Shown one piece after another: positions 14,742 to 23,600 of a stretch of DNA of 24,983 bases. This DNA is from Jingyaoa shaoxingensis (GTDB taxonomy: Bacteria > Bacillota > Clostridia > Lachnospirales > Lachnospiraceae). Made by a program: the position numbers and the translations under genes. The notes under the pieces are model-generated. The model did no database searches. It saw nothing but the letters and a program-made list of their open reading frames with translations, and was not told where the DNA came from. The stretch's first letter is position 1, and each line of letters starts with the position of its first letter. The stretch covers positions 1 to 24,983 of the forward strand of contig NZ_JACRSZ010000025.1 of NCBI RefSeq assembly GCF_014385005.1, given 5' to 3'.

Positions 14742-14990
14742 TTACGGCAGGTTTTTTCCAATTTTTGCCAGCCACTTTTCCAGTCCGTCCCAGGATGGCT
14801 TTTCTTTCGGGCGGATTTCCGTATTCAGCACCTCTCGTAAAGTTCCTACTGCGTAACATACGCTGGGTTTTGAAACTTCCATGTAACGGGCAACATCCAC
14901 GGAACGCACCATACCGAGTTTCTTTTGAAGTATAAGCACGGACTCTAAGTAATCTTCACCGGATGTGGTGGTATGTCGTTTGTTCTTCAT
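14742..14990 (-). pseudogene. Truncated DtxR/MntR-family metal-dependent repressor with a foreign 3' end
   Basis: Residues ~7-50 (TTTSGEDYLESVLILQKK, VARYMEVSKPSVCYAVGTLR) are the N-terminal winged-HTH of DtxR/MntR-type repressors, which normally run to 120-220 aa with metal-binding and dimerisation domains. Here the match stops in the recognition-helix region at VGTLR. It continues into an unrelated sequence (EVLNTEIRPKEKPSWDGLEK) to a stop at 82 aa. In another frame the sequence carries on past an A6 run as a Lys-rich tail (KKPAVKETSKNTDSSDKVKG) ending at 14668, so the foreign part looks like the frameshifted 3' end of another gene. The ATG at 14990 has GGGAG 8 bases upstream. It follows the ABC pair by 50 bases. 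It has lost the metal-sensing and dimer domains and is probably not a working metal sensor. Confidence 0.75.
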
Positions 14991-15040
14991 TTCTTTCTCC
15001 CATGCCATTCGTACCAGTAAAGAAAACGCATTGTTTCTTT

Positions 15041-16789
15041 TTATTGCTGTATCTTACTGCTGGATATTTTCCAATTAACTGCTTTTTCTCTAATATTTAC
15101 GAAATCGGCATAAATTCCAGGCTGTGTCATCAACTCTTGATGTGTACCGCGTTGGGCAATTCCGCCATTCGCAATAACAACAATCTGCTGTGCATTTCGG
15201 ACCGTTTTCAACCGATGAGCAATAATAATAACCGTTTTATCCTCTGTCAGCTTCTCAATGGCCTGCTGGAGTTCTGCCTCGTTTTCCGGGTCTACACTGC
15301 TTGTTGCTTCATCCAGAATTATGATAGGGGTATCCTTCAAGATAGCCCGCGCAATCGAAATACGTTGCTTTTCGCCGCCAGATAAAGTAGCACCACTCTC
15401 GCCAATGACAGTATCATAACCGTTTGGCAGTGCCATGATAAAATCATGGCAACACGCACTCTTTGCTGCTCGGACAACTTCTTCATGAGTGGCATCCGGT
15501 TTACCAAACTTGATATTGTTCTCGATGCTATCCGCAAAGAGAAAAACATTCTGAAAGACCATGCTGATATTAGAGAGCAAGCTATCCAGCTTATATTCCC
15601 GTATGTCAGTGCCGCCCAGTTTAATGCACCCTTCATCTACATCCCAAAAACGAGTAATCAAGCTGCACAATGTCGTTTTACCGGAGCCAGATGGACCGAC
15701 TATCGCCGTAGTGGTTTTGGCCGGGATCGTCAGATTGACATGGTTCAAAATTCGGTGATCGCCATAAGAAAAGCCAACATTCTGTAATTCAATCGTGGTA
15801 TCTTTCGGAGCAATATCTTTGCCGGACAAATCCATTACTGGAGTATCGTCAATAGCGTTCACCTTGTCGATGGAACTTTCTATTAACCGAAGGGCAAAGG
15901 ACTTTCCCCCCGCCGCCTCCAGTTCACTGAAAATCAAGAAAGAGGCAACACACATCAGCAAGCAGTACACCAACGTCATGCTGCCTTGCAAATAGAACAG
16001 GATAGAGCAAAACATGATTGCCACACTCGCCAATCGCAAAACAAACAGTTGTACCATTCCGTAAGGTCCAAAAACAGTTTCCAGTTTGGTATTGCGTGCG
16101 CGGCTTTCCTCAATGGCCTGTTTCATTTTCTGGTTTGATTTGCCACCGAGATTGAAAGACTTTACAATGCCCATACCCTGGATATATTCCAGTGTGGCGC
16201 CTACCAAATCCTCCTGTGCCGCCTGCCGTTTAGGAGATACTTCCTGTGATTTCTTTTGAAGTACGGAGTTACAGAGCAAAAACAGCGCAATCCCCAAGTA
16301 AGCCAGCAGACCAATCCTCCAGTCGAAGAAAAACATCACAATGGAAATGACCGTTACATGGATAAAACCGTGGATCACTGTAATCAGAACTGATGGCGCA
16401 TTATTCTCTACATCGCTGATTGTTGTGGTGACGGTAGAGGTCAGATTCCCCAAACTATGACTGTTAAAGTAGCCCATCGGCATATACTTCATCCTGTCGC
16501 CTATATGGATGCGCTTATCCGCGCACATAAAATAGCCAACTCTTGTTTGAGAAAAGTCTGAAATATAACTACAAACGATTTTTCCAATCACTCCTGCCAA
16601 AAGAAGCAGAAACGCGAACAAAATATCCTGCCCTTTGATTCCTTCCATCAATCCGTTGAGGATCAGAAAAAGAGCGCCGATCTGAAACATATCAAAGATT
16701 GAGTGCAGCAAGCTGAACACCACTGACTTTTTCAAAACCCCTTTCCAGTGGCCAGAAAAAGCATATATTTTCTTTAAGGCAGTAATCAT
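15041..16789 (-). CDS. ABC transporter permease/ATPase fusion, YbtQ/IrtB-like half
   Basis: A half-transporter of 582 aa: about six membrane helices (residues ~20-290), then one nucleotide-binding domain. Walker A GPSGSGKTT is at 365-373, a Q-loop in MVFQNVFLFADSI, signature LSGGEKQRISIARA from 469, Walker B IIILDEATSSVD near 489-500, and H-loop IIAHRL. All catalytic residues are intact. The start overlaps the upstream gene by ATGA, so the two halves are made together and probably form a heterodimer. The fold is of the exporter type, but the arrangement beside an Opp/Nik importer, an AraC regulator and a DtxR fragment resembles the YbtP/YbtQ and IrtA/IrtB siderophore transporters, which import. 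A drug exporter cannot be excluded. The protein ends with a short hydrophilic tail (WKISSSKIQQ). Confidence 0.85.
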   Translation of the reverse strand: MITALKKIYAFSGHWKGVLKKSVVFSLLHSIFDMFQIGALFLILNGLMEGIKGQDILFAFLLLLAGVIGKIVCSYISDFSQTRVGYFMCADKRIHIGDRMKYMPMGYFNSHSLGNLTSTVTTTISDVENNAPSVLITVIHGFIHVTVISIVMFFFDWRIGLLAYLGIALFLLCNSVLQKKSQEVSPKRQAAQEDLVGATLEYIQGMGIVKSFNLGGKSNQKMKQAIEESRARNTKLETVFGPYGMVQLFVLRLASVAIMFCSILFYLQGSMTLVYCLLMCVASFLIFSELEAAGGKSFALRLIESSIDKVNAIDDTPVMDLSGKDIAPKDTTIELQNVGFSYGDHRILNHVNLTIPAKTTTAIVGPSGSGKTTLCSLITRFWDVDEGCIKLGGTDIREYKLDSLLSNISMVFQNVFLFADSIENNIKFGKPDATHEEVVRAAKSACCHDFIMALPNGYDTVIGESGATLSGGEKQRISIARAILKDTPIIILDEATSSVDPENEAELQQAIEKLTEDKTVIIIAHRLKTVRNAQQIVVIANGGIAQRGTHQELMTQPGIYADFVNIREKAVNWKISSSKIQQ

Positions 16790-18546
16790 GCTGTTGCACC
16801 TCCTTCATCGCGGCTCCCAATATGAGCCTTCCACATTTCTTTATAGATCGGGCATTTTTTCAGAAGTTCCTCATACGTGCCGGTTGCCTCGATTCGCCCC
16901 TGATTCACCACCACAAGCTGATCCGCACCTGTCACCGTATAGAGTCGATGAGCGACCATAATCAGCGTTTTGCCCTGTACCAATTTAGAAATAGCTTCTT
17001 GAATCAGGCTTTCATTCTCAGGGTCAAGGTAGGCTGTTGCCTCGTCGAAGATAATAATAGGAGCATCTTTCAACATAGCTCTGGCAATGGCAATTCGCTG
17101 TCGCTCACCACCCGATAAGTGGCCGCCTGCACCGCCCACAATCGTGTCATACCCATGCTCCAGGTCCATGATGAAGTCATGGCAGCCACACTTTCGGGCA
17201 ACATCTTCCACTTCTTGATCGGTAGCCGACAACCTCCCCATACGAATGTTTTCACGGATACTTTCATCAAAGAGGTAATTATCCTGCGATACATAGGACA
17301 CATACGAGGAAAGCTGCGACAGGGGAATATTTTTCAAATCCACCCCGCCAAGAGAAATAGTGCCGGATGTTGCCTCCCAAAAGCCGGTAATCAATTTAGT
17401 AATCGTTGATTTGCCTGAACCGGAAGGCCCAACTAAAGCCGTCATTGTTCCAGGTTGTATTGTCAAATTGATATGATCCAATATCGGCTTCGAGTCATTC
17501 AGGTCATAAGAAAAGGAAACATCCTGGAATTGAATAGACTGATTGTGAATATCAGCATCATGATCCGGCCGCACCATTTCCGGTGCATCCAACAGATTTC
17601 CCACTTCTCCGACAATCGTGCCAAGCTGCGAAATATTGTCAGTAAATTTAATTGCTCCCAAAATCGGACCAACAATGCCCAGGGACAAAATCATAATGGT
17701 CAGAAAGACCGGGGCAGACAAGGTTCCATGTTGATACAGAACGGCACCAATGGGAAGAACCACCAGCCAAACACTGGGCCAGATAGCATTGCTCATGGAC
17801 ATAAACAACTGCGTGTCCTTCATCCAATCGACCGCATAACTGGCATCATCATTTACTGCATCAGAATACTTTTGATAAGAGTTAGCCGACTGATTAAATG
17901 CTTTAATAACCTCAATGCCACCTACATACTCGATAATGGTTGCGTTCATTTTTTGAACCCGTTTCATCAGGCCGGAAAAGCGTTCACTATACCCCCGTGA
18001 CATTCCCATGTAGCACAGAAAACCAATGGGCAGAGTCACAAGAGAAGCCAGTGCCATGTGCCAGTCTAAAACAAACAGATATACAATAATGCACAGCGGG
18101 ACGAACAGATTCGATGTCATTTCCGGAACCAGATGTGCGAGGATTGGCTCCATGCTCTCTACCCGATCAACGATGACATCCTTGAACCGGCCAGAGGATT
18201 GATCCATAATGTAACCCATTGGCACCCGTGAGAGTTTGTCAGCAATTTTAATACGGATCTCTTTCAAGGTCTGGAATGTCGCTGTATGAGATACGGTTGT
18301 TGAAAGAGTAGAAAAAAACAGTTTCAGTGTGAAACCAAGCAATATTACGCCGCACCACAGCGCATAAGTGTTTAAGGCAGTCACGCCATCAATCAGACAG
18401 AGCATGATATAAGCGATGGCGAAGTATGGAATCATCCCACAGGCCACGCTCAGGATAGCCAAGATGATAGAGAGCATATAGGCTCTGCGATGTGTTCCAG
18501 TCAGCTCCCATAACCGCTTGACTGGCGATGGTGTTTGTTTCATCAT
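16786..18546 (-). CDS. ABC transporter permease/ATPase fusion, YbtP/IrtA-like half
   Basis: A half-transporter of 586 aa and partner of the next gene. It has membrane helices at ~22-60 and further pairs up to ~310, then a nucleotide-binding domain: Walker A GPSGSGKST at 373-381, Q-loop YVSQDNYLFDESI, signature LSGGERQRIAIARA from 478, Walker B IIIFDEATAYLD at 497-508, and H-loop VAHRLY. The ATG at 18546 has GGAGG 6 bases upstream; a second ATG follows directly. There is no extra N-terminal siderophore-interaction domain such as mycobacterial IrtA carries. A strong stem-loop lies between this gene and the substrate-binding protein gene upstream. Role inferred: movement of a metal-metallophore complex across the membrane with the other half. 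Confidence 0.85.
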   Translation of the reverse strand: MMKQTPSPVKRLWELTGTHRRAYMLSIILAILSVACGMIPYFAIAYIMLCLIDGVTALNTYALWCGVILLGFTLKLFFSTLSTTVSHTATFQTLKEIRIKIADKLSRVPMGYIMDQSSGRFKDVIVDRVESMEPILAHLVPEMTSNLFVPLCIIVYLFVLDWHMALASLVTLPIGFLCYMGMSRGYSERFSGLMKRVQKMNATIIEYVGGIEVIKAFNQSANSYQKYSDAVNDDASYAVDWMKDTQLFMSMSNAIWPSVWLVVLPIGAVLYQHGTLSAPVFLTIMILSLGIVGPILGAIKFTDNISQLGTIVGEVGNLLDAPEMVRPDHDADIHNQSIQFQDVSFSYDLNDSKPILDHINLTIQPGTMTALVGPSGSGKSTITKLITGFWEATSGTISLGGVDLKNIPLSQLSSYVSYVSQDNYLFDESIRENIRMGRLSATDQEVEDVARKCGCHDFIMDLEHGYDTIVGGAGGHLSGGERQRIAIARAMLKDAPIIIFDEATAYLDPENESLIQEAISKLVQGKTLIMVAHRLYTVTGADQLVVVNQGRIEATGTYEELLKKCPIYKEMWKAHIGSRDEGGATA

Positions 18547-18569
18547 CTCTCACCTCCATAAAAGCAATA

Positions 18570-18599
18570 CGGGGTAGCCGGTACCTCCCGACCACCCCG
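18570..18599 (-). ncRNA. Intercistronic stem-loop between the binding-protein and ABC-pair genes
   Basis: CGGGGTAGCCGG (18570-18581) pairs with CCGACCACCCCG (18588-18599): a 12-bp GC-rich stem with two G-U wobbles on the minus strand and a 6-base loop. It falls in the 68-base gap after the binding-protein stop. Only a weak T-run follows, so it may be a partial terminator or an mRNA-end stabiliser that raises the binding-protein level relative to downstream genes, as is common in importer operons. Confidence 0.55.
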
Positions 18600-18614
18600 C
18601 ATCGTCAAACTGTG

Positions 18615-20219
18615 TTATTCTGCCGGAGTGATCTGTGTCACATCCAGGAAAGCATAATCCGAAGCAAAGTTATAATCTGCGATCTTGTCCGTGTTGTAGA
18701 CAATCATATCCATCTGATGGGTCAAAGGAACATCCAATACCTGATCGAGATCGGTATTGATGAGCAGTTCAAACAGTTCCTTCAACCGGGCATCATCGTT
18801 GCAGGTCTTAAACTCGCTCAATGCGGAAATAAACTCATCAGAATTATCTAACAGTGGGATGGAAACATCCTCTGGCATCTGAGCCATCATTGCAGAGAAC
18901 CAGCACTGTGGCATTGCATAATTGAAGAAACCAGCAGTCATTGCGGTAATATCCCATCCTGCAGGGTTCATGTAACTTGCATACCACTCCATCTTTTCCA
19001 TGCTCTTAATCTCTACTTCAATGCCAACTTCTGCAAGCTGGCTCTGGAACAACGTGGCAATGGAACCGATGGTACTGTCATCAGTAGGGCAGGTAAAGAC
19101 CACATGAAGCGGTGTTCCATCCTTTTCCCGGATGCCAGTGGACTGATTCATGATCCATCCTGCCTCATCAAGAAGCTGATTAGCACGATCTACGTTATAG
19201 GTATAATCCTCTGTACCGCAAATATCTGAGTAAGGCGTGCCATCAGGAACAATCGTATTCGCCACAGGTTCATAGTCATAGGTCAGGCCTTCAGAAATCG
19301 CCTCTTTGTCGATAGCATACGCCAAAGCTTGTCGTACACTCAGATCAGACAGATTTCCATTGAAATTCAGAATGATATTACGAACCGTGGAACCAGACGG
19401 AGCAAATTTCCCCTCAATTCCATCAATAGCAGTCGCCTGGTTATAGTCCTCATAACTCAATTCAGCGGAGCCATAGATTAAATCAATTTCACCAGTTTTC
19501 AATGCCTGTACACGGGAGGCGTTATCCGGGATATACTTTGCAACGATCTTGTCGTAATAGGGCTGCTCACCCCAATAATTCTCATTACGAACAAAAGTGG
19601 TGTACTGTCCTGCTACATACTCGTCATAGATATAAGGTCCGGTACCAGCATATCCGTTGACTGTCTGGAAGTCCCCCTGCGTAATCTGTTTAGGAGAAAT
19701 CATAGTGCATACATCCGGCCAGCAAAAATCGTTGATGTATGCAAAGTACGGTGTATCATAGGTCAGACGGATGGTGTATTCATCCACCGCTTCAATATTG
19801 GTATAATTGACAACACCGGGCAGCGATGTAAAAGACGGATTGACATGCCAGGACTCAATATTGGCAATCGCTGCCTCTGCGTTAAAAGGTTCTCCGTCAT
19901 GGAAGGTTACACCTTTCCGCAAGTAAAAGGTAAGCTGCGTACCATCCTCGCTCAGTTTCCAATCTTCCGCCAATACCGGTTTGATTTCCCCATCCACATA
20001 TTTCACCAAGCCCTCATAGAGTAGCTTCTGAGTGGGGCGGTTATCCGCAATCATATAGAGGGGTGAAAGGGTTGTTGTTTCGCCAATCGTGGCGATGTTT
20101 AAGACTTTTTCACTCGTTTCTGTTCCGCTTGCAGCATAAGTGGTGTCGCTGTTAGCAAGCATCCCCATACACATAACAGCGGCAAGAGCGAGGCCTAAAA
20201 CACGTTTGGTTCGTTTCAT
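18615..20219 (-). CDS. ABC transporter substrate-binding protein, NikA/CntA/OppA-like (SBP family 5)
   Basis: An extracytoplasmic binding protein of 534 aa and the usual length for family 5. Core motifs: LNIATIGETTTLSPLY, LLYEGLVKY, LAEDWKLSEDGTQLTFYLRKGVTFHDGEPFNA, GTGPYIYDEY, FVRNENYWGEQPYYDKI and VRQALAYAIDK. The group includes NikA (nickel), CntA (metal-staphylopine) and OppA or DppA (peptides); the Leu-rich NikA-style N-terminus fits metal or metallophore binding better, but this is inference. The signal peptide is ~31 residues. Its only Cys (AAVMCMG) does not sit in a proper lipobox and the position where LAGC is expected reads LANS, so lipid anchoring is doubtful. It lies after the two ATPase genes and before the YbtPQ-like pair, in one operon. 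Confidence 0.87.
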   Translation of the reverse strand: MKRTKRVLGLALAAVMCMGMLANSDTTYAASGTETSEKVLNIATIGETTTLSPLYMIADNRPTQKLLYEGLVKYVDGEIKPVLAEDWKLSEDGTQLTFYLRKGVTFHDGEPFNAEAAIANIESWHVNPSFTSLPGVVNYTNIEAVDEYTIRLTYDTPYFAYINDFCWPDVCTMISPKQITQGDFQTVNGYAGTGPYIYDEYVAGQYTTFVRNENYWGEQPYYDKIVAKYIPDNASRVQALKTGEIDLIYGSAELSYEDYNQATAIDGIEGKFAPSGSTVRNIILNFNGNLSDLSVRQALAYAIDKEAISEGLTYDYEPVANTIVPDGTPYSDICGTEDYTYNVDRANQLLDEAGWIMNQSTGIREKDGTPLHVVFTCPTDDSTIGSIATLFQSQLAEVGIEVEIKSMEKMEWYASYMNPAGWDITAMTAGFFNYAMPQCWFSAMMAQMPEDVSIPLLDNSDEFISALSEFKTCNDDARLKELFELLINTDLDQVLDVPLTHQMDMIVYNTDKIADYNFASDYAFLDVTQITPAE

Positions 20220-20249
20220 CTTGGTTTGTTCCTTTCTGTGATTTTATAT

Positions 20250-20948
20250 TTATCGAACGGCTTTTTTAGTAATTTTGCCGTGTTCGATCTCATAAATAAT
20301 CTCGCAGAGCCGCGAGGCGATCTGCTGGTCATGAGTAATGACTAAATAGGCACAGTCATGTTCCTGTTCATATTTCTCCAAAAGTTGAAGAACCGCTTCT
20401 GTTGAAATCAAGTCAAGACCTGCGGTTACTTCGTCCAGAATTAGAAATTCCGGTGATATAGATAGGGAGCGCAGCAACGCAAGCCGCCGCTGTTCCCCGC
20501 CAGACAGTCTTCGAACCGGAGTATCAAGTAAACTTTGAGATAAACCTGTTTGTTCCATCAATTCAGCAATACGTTTTTTCCGCTGTGATGAGGAAAAATC
20601 CGTCAGGTTTACAAGGGCTTCCTCTACATTTTGGGATGTACTCCATGATGGATTTAGGGTTCCACCAGCATCCTGGAATACCGCTTGAATCTTGCCACGA
20701 TACTTTCTCCATTCTCGCAGGCTCCATTTTGTGGCATCTACGCCATTGATAAGGATACGTCCTTCAGAGGGGCGTTCCAATCCAATCATCACTCGAGCCA
20801 AAGTGCTTTTTCCGCTTCCGCTTTCTCCCATAATGGCGATGCTATGACCATGCTCCCATATCAGAGAGGCGTGATCCAATGCACAAAATGTCTCCCCCTG
20901 CGCATCATAGTAGGTTCTGGTGAGGTTATCTAATTCAATGCGGTCCAT
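20250..20948 (-). CDS. Opp/Nik-type ABC transporter ATP-binding protein (NikE/OppF-like)
   Basis: A protein of 232 aa. Walker A GESGSGKST at 41-49, Q-loop AVFQDAGGTLNP at ~89-100, signature LSGGEQRRLALLRSL from 148, Walker B FLILDEVTAGLD at 168-179, and H-loop VITHD are intact. The ATG at 20948 has AGGAGG 10 bases upstream and lies inside the end of the preceding ATPase gene (19-base overlap), giving coupled translation. It lacks the C-terminal extension seen in many OppF proteins and is slightly short for NikE. It would energise uptake together with the adjoining ATPase. Confidence 0.87.
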   Translation of the reverse strand: MDRIELDNLTRTYYDAQGETFCALDHASLIWEHGHSIAIMGESGSGKSTLARVMIGLERPSEGRILINGVDATKWSLREWRKYRGKIQAVFQDAGGTLNPSWSTSQNVEEALVNLTDFSSSQRKKRIAELMEQTGLSQSLLDTPVRRLSGGEQRRLALLRSLSISPEFLILDEVTAGLDLISTEAVLQLLEKYEQEHDCAYLVITHDQQIASRLCEIIYEIEHGKITKKAVR

Positions 20949-21724
20949 TTCCAATTCACCTCCTCTCGGTGGCAAGCAGCTTCGGCAAAGCGCTTAGTCC
21001 ATGGCTGTTGCGGGTGAATGAATAGCTGCTCAGTTGCCTGCGTTTCAATAATTTTGCCACATTCCATCACATGAGAGATAGGGCATAGGGCTTTCATTGC
21101 CTCAGTATCATGGGAGATGAACAAAATAGCTGCTGTCTTTTGATATTTTCTCAGTAACTCCAGCAGTAAATCCCGATTTGCTTCATCAAGAGCACTGGTC
21201 GGCTCGTCTGCCAGAACATATTTAGGCTTCGTCCCCAAAATCAGCGCCATAGCAATACGCTGAAGCATACCACCGGATAACTCTCCAGGATATGCACTCA
21301 GCACTCGCTTGGTATCGGTCAGATTAACCTGTCGCAACACATTTTCCGCAAGTGCATAGGCCTGCTTTTTGTCCAAACCAGTGTGCATACGGAGCGTTTC
21401 AATAATCTGACGTTCCATCTTTGCGTGTGGAAAAAACGCTGTCATTGGGTTTTGTGGAATAAATCCAATCGTCTTCCCGCAGAGTGCTCGACGCTCTTTC
21501 GCACCATGTATCAGCAAATTATCTCCATCCAGGAGAATTTGCCCCTGTGTGATCTCCAGATCACCACTGTTCATACCCATAATGGATTTAATCAAAGTTG
21601 TTTTTCCAGAGCCACTAGCCCCAGTCAGTCCAATACAAGTCCCTTCATCAATAGATAATGAGACATCGGTTAAAATCGGTGTGTTATTTTTTACTTTCAC
21701 AGTCAGATTTTTAATCTCAAGCAT
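20930..21724 (-). CDS. Opp/Nik-type ABC transporter ATP-binding protein (NikD/OppD-like)
   Basis: A protein of 264 aa. Walker A GASGSGKTT at 35-43, Q-loop IGFIPQNPMTAFFP at ~86-99, signature LSGGMLQRIAMALIL from 149, Walker B YVLADEPTSALD at 169-180, and H-loop FISHD. The LSGGMLQR form and the PQNPM...P Q-loop are typical of the OppD/NikD side of the pair. The C-terminal segment IHPQQPWTKRF is the start of the oligopeptide-type C-terminal motif. AAGGAGG lies just upstream and the ATG shares one base with the permease stop (TGATG). Confidence 0.9.
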   Translation of the reverse strand: MLEIKNLTVKVKNNTPILTDVSLSIDEGTCIGLTGASGSGKTTLIKSIMGMNSGDLEITQGQILLDGDNLLIHGAKERRALCGKTIGFIPQNPMTAFFPHAKMERQIIETLRMHTGLDKKQAYALAENVLRQVNLTDTKRVLSAYPGELSGGMLQRIAMALILGTKPKYVLADEPTSALDEANRDLLLELLRKYQKTAAILFISHDTEAMKALCPISHVMECGKIIETQATEQLFIHPQQPWTKRFAEAACHREEVNWKWTALN

Positions 21725-22515
21725 CAGGCCCCCTCCTTTTCCAAAAGCCTCCCTAAGTAGTTGAAACAGAGGGAGCTGATAAAAATAAAGAAGATCGGGT
21801 AAAAGAGCAACTGCGGAAGAGTTCCAGCCAATGCCCTCGCATCGGAAAGCATAACTCCCCAATCAATTACATCATCACCCAGAGAAAGACCGATGAATGA
21901 GAAACCGGAAATCGCAATAATCATTTCTGCACAGGAAAGGCAAATAAATTGCACAACGTCACGAATAATATTGGGAAGGATATGTACCAGCATAATCCGC
22001 GTTTTGCTTGCACCGCAGGCAATCGCGCACATGATGTATGCTTTGTCGTACTCACACTCAATCAAAGTTTTAACCAACTTAATCATCCGAAGAACCAGCG
22101 ATGCCGTCAGTGCCACTAACATGGTGGGGATACTATTCCCCCAAATACCAATAAAGATAATCAGGTAAGCCACAGGCGGAATTGCTGTAACTGCGTTCAA
22201 AATACTTTCTGCAAGAATATTTCTGCGGCGTCCCGTCTTTGCCAGCAAGATGCCAAAGAAGATACCAAGCAAAATGACAATAGCTGATCCGACCAACACA
22301 ATGCCTAAAGTTATTTTCCCGCCTTCGAGAATGCGTGAAAACTCACAACGGCCAAAATCGTCTGTACCAAACGGATATTCTGCGCTGCTGGATAGATATT
22401 TACCCCGAATATTTGTGGCCGTCGGATCGTGGGGTGCAAAGAACGATCCGAACAAGAAAAATAGCAATATTACAATCGGAATTGAATACGAGAGAATATG
22501 TTTTGTCCGGCTCAT
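21724..22515 (-). CDS. Opp/Nik-type ABC transporter permease (NikC/OppC-like)
   Basis: A protein of 263 aa with about six membrane helices. The opening cytoplasmic and extracytoplasmic pattern FFAPHDPTATN and YPFGTDDFGRCEFSRIL is the OppC/DppC/NikC signature, though the usual GRD reads GRC. The ATPase-docking EAA loop is DKAYIMCAIACGASKTRIML, followed by HILPNI. The start overlaps the upstream permease by ATGA at 22512-22515. A longer upstream frame to 22725 lies within the partner gene and is not used. Confidence 0.9.
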   Translation of the reverse strand: MSRTKHILSYSIPIVILLFFLFGSFFAPHDPTATNIRGKYLSSSAEYPFGTDDFGRCEFSRILEGGKITLGIVLVGSAIVILLGIFFGILLAKTGRRRNILAESILNAVTAIPPVAYLIIFIGIWGNSIPTMLVALTASLVLRMIKLVKTLIECEYDKAYIMCAIACGASKTRIMLVHILPNIIRDVVQFICLSCAEMIIAISGFSFIGLSLGDDVIDWGVMLSDARALAGTLPQLLFYPIFFIFISSLCFNYLGRLLEKEGA

Positions 22516-23474
22516 AGTCTGGCCCCCTCTCTCGCAGACGCATCCCGTTGCAAAATCCGCCGTAATATATCCGAAAGGATATTGAACATTACCAGCGAAA
22601 ACGCAAAAAACAGAATTGTTGCGTGGATAACTGGTGAATCCCGATACAACACGCTGTCGATAATCAAATAACCAAGTCCTGGTAATGAGAACACGCGCTC
22701 TACAATCGCAGAGCCGGTCATACAAAGTCCGAGCATCTGACAGAAATTGGGGAGAAGTGTTGCTACTGCGCTGGGGAGTGCATAGCGGAACAGAATCTTC
22801 CCCTCAGATAAGACGCGACAACGAGCATAAAAGGCACTATCCTGTTCCATCTCTTTTTTGATATTGTTTGCCAACATAGGAGAAAACAATGCAATGCATC
22901 CGATTGCAATGCAGACTGCTGCGGGGAAATAGCGCATAAATCCTGTATTTCCCACTACCGATGTTACACCGAGTTTAACAGCAAAGATGTCAATATAAGT
23001 ACTAGCAAAGAAAAACGAAGGAATAGAAACTCCGGCTATGCACAAAAAAATCAATGCACGACCAATTATTTGCTTTCTCATCAAATAACAAAGGCATCCT
23101 ATCAGCAAAATAAAAATTGCTTGAATAATAGCCGAAATTATAACGATTGTCACAGTTATACCAATGGCTGTCGTAACCTTTTCAAATACTGATTGACCGC
23201 TTACAAAAGATTTACCGAAGTCTAAGTGAAATGCATCCCGAACCCATTTCACATACTGCACAGGCAAGGAATCATTAAGTCCCATTTTTTCTCGCAGAGC
23301 TTCCATTTGTTCATCTGTAAAACTAAATGCGGCCATAGAGCGCCTGGCATACGCTTCTGCTGGATCAATGGGTGAGAGACGAACAAGTAAAAACGAAAGA
23401 ATAGTTACAATCAAAAGAGAAATTACCAATTCTCCCAGTTTATTTATAATAAAACGTCTCGTTGCTTTGCTCAT
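22512..23474 (-). CDS. Opp/Nik-type ABC transporter permease (NikB/OppB-like)
   Basis: A protein of 320 aa. RFIINKLGELVISLLIVTIL opens a first membrane helix, followed by LVRLSPIDPAEAYAR and the MGLNDSLPVQYVKWVRDAFHLDFGKS segment typical of OppB/NikB. The EAA loop is in DSAFYARCRVLSEGKILFRYALPSA and is followed by GSAIVERVFSLPGLGYL, the standard C-terminal signature. The ATG at 23474 has GGAGG 9 bases upstream; a TTG two codons earlier is less likely. It is the first transporter gene, 126 bases after the AraC gene, with a hairpin and candidate operator in between. Confidence 0.9.
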   Translation of the reverse strand: MSKATRRFIINKLGELVISLLIVTILSFLLVRLSPIDPAEAYARRSMAAFSFTDEQMEALREKMGLNDSLPVQYVKWVRDAFHLDFGKSFVSGQSVFEKVTTAIGITVTIVIISAIIQAIFILLIGCLCYLMRKQIIGRALIFLCIAGVSIPSFFFASTYIDIFAVKLGVTSVVGNTGFMRYFPAAVCIAIGCIALFSPMLANNIKKEMEQDSAFYARCRVLSEGKILFRYALPSAVATLLPNFCQMLGLCMTGSAIVERVFSLPGLGYLIIDSVLYRDSPVIHATILFFAFSLVMFNILSDILRRILQRDASAREGARL

Positions 23475-23503
23475 TACCAAATTCCTCCTTTCGTAAATAA
23501 ATA

Positions 23504-23544
23504 GGCGGTGTGATTAGAACTATCTAACCACACCGCCCATAATA
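23504..23544 (-). promoter_or_regulatory. Leader hairpin with GGTTAG-N6-CTAAT site and candidate -10 box
   Basis: GGCGGTGTG (23504-23512) pairs with CACACCGCC (23529-23537). After one mismatch TTAG/CTAA extend the stem around a 6-base loop. The inner part on the minus strand reads GGTTAG-ATAGTT-CTAATC, matching the palindrome at the araC promoter in half-sites and spacing. TATTAT (23544-23539) just upstream is a possible -10 without a good -35, as expected for an AraC-activated promoter. A smaller hairpin, TTTCC-GAAA-GGAAA, is at 23551-23564. The feature could instead be a terminator after araC, as TATTTATTT follows. Confidence 0.5.
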
Positions 23545-23600
23545 CTGTATTTTCCGAAAGGAAACCACTCCTAGAAGTCAAAACCTATCCAAAAAGCCAA

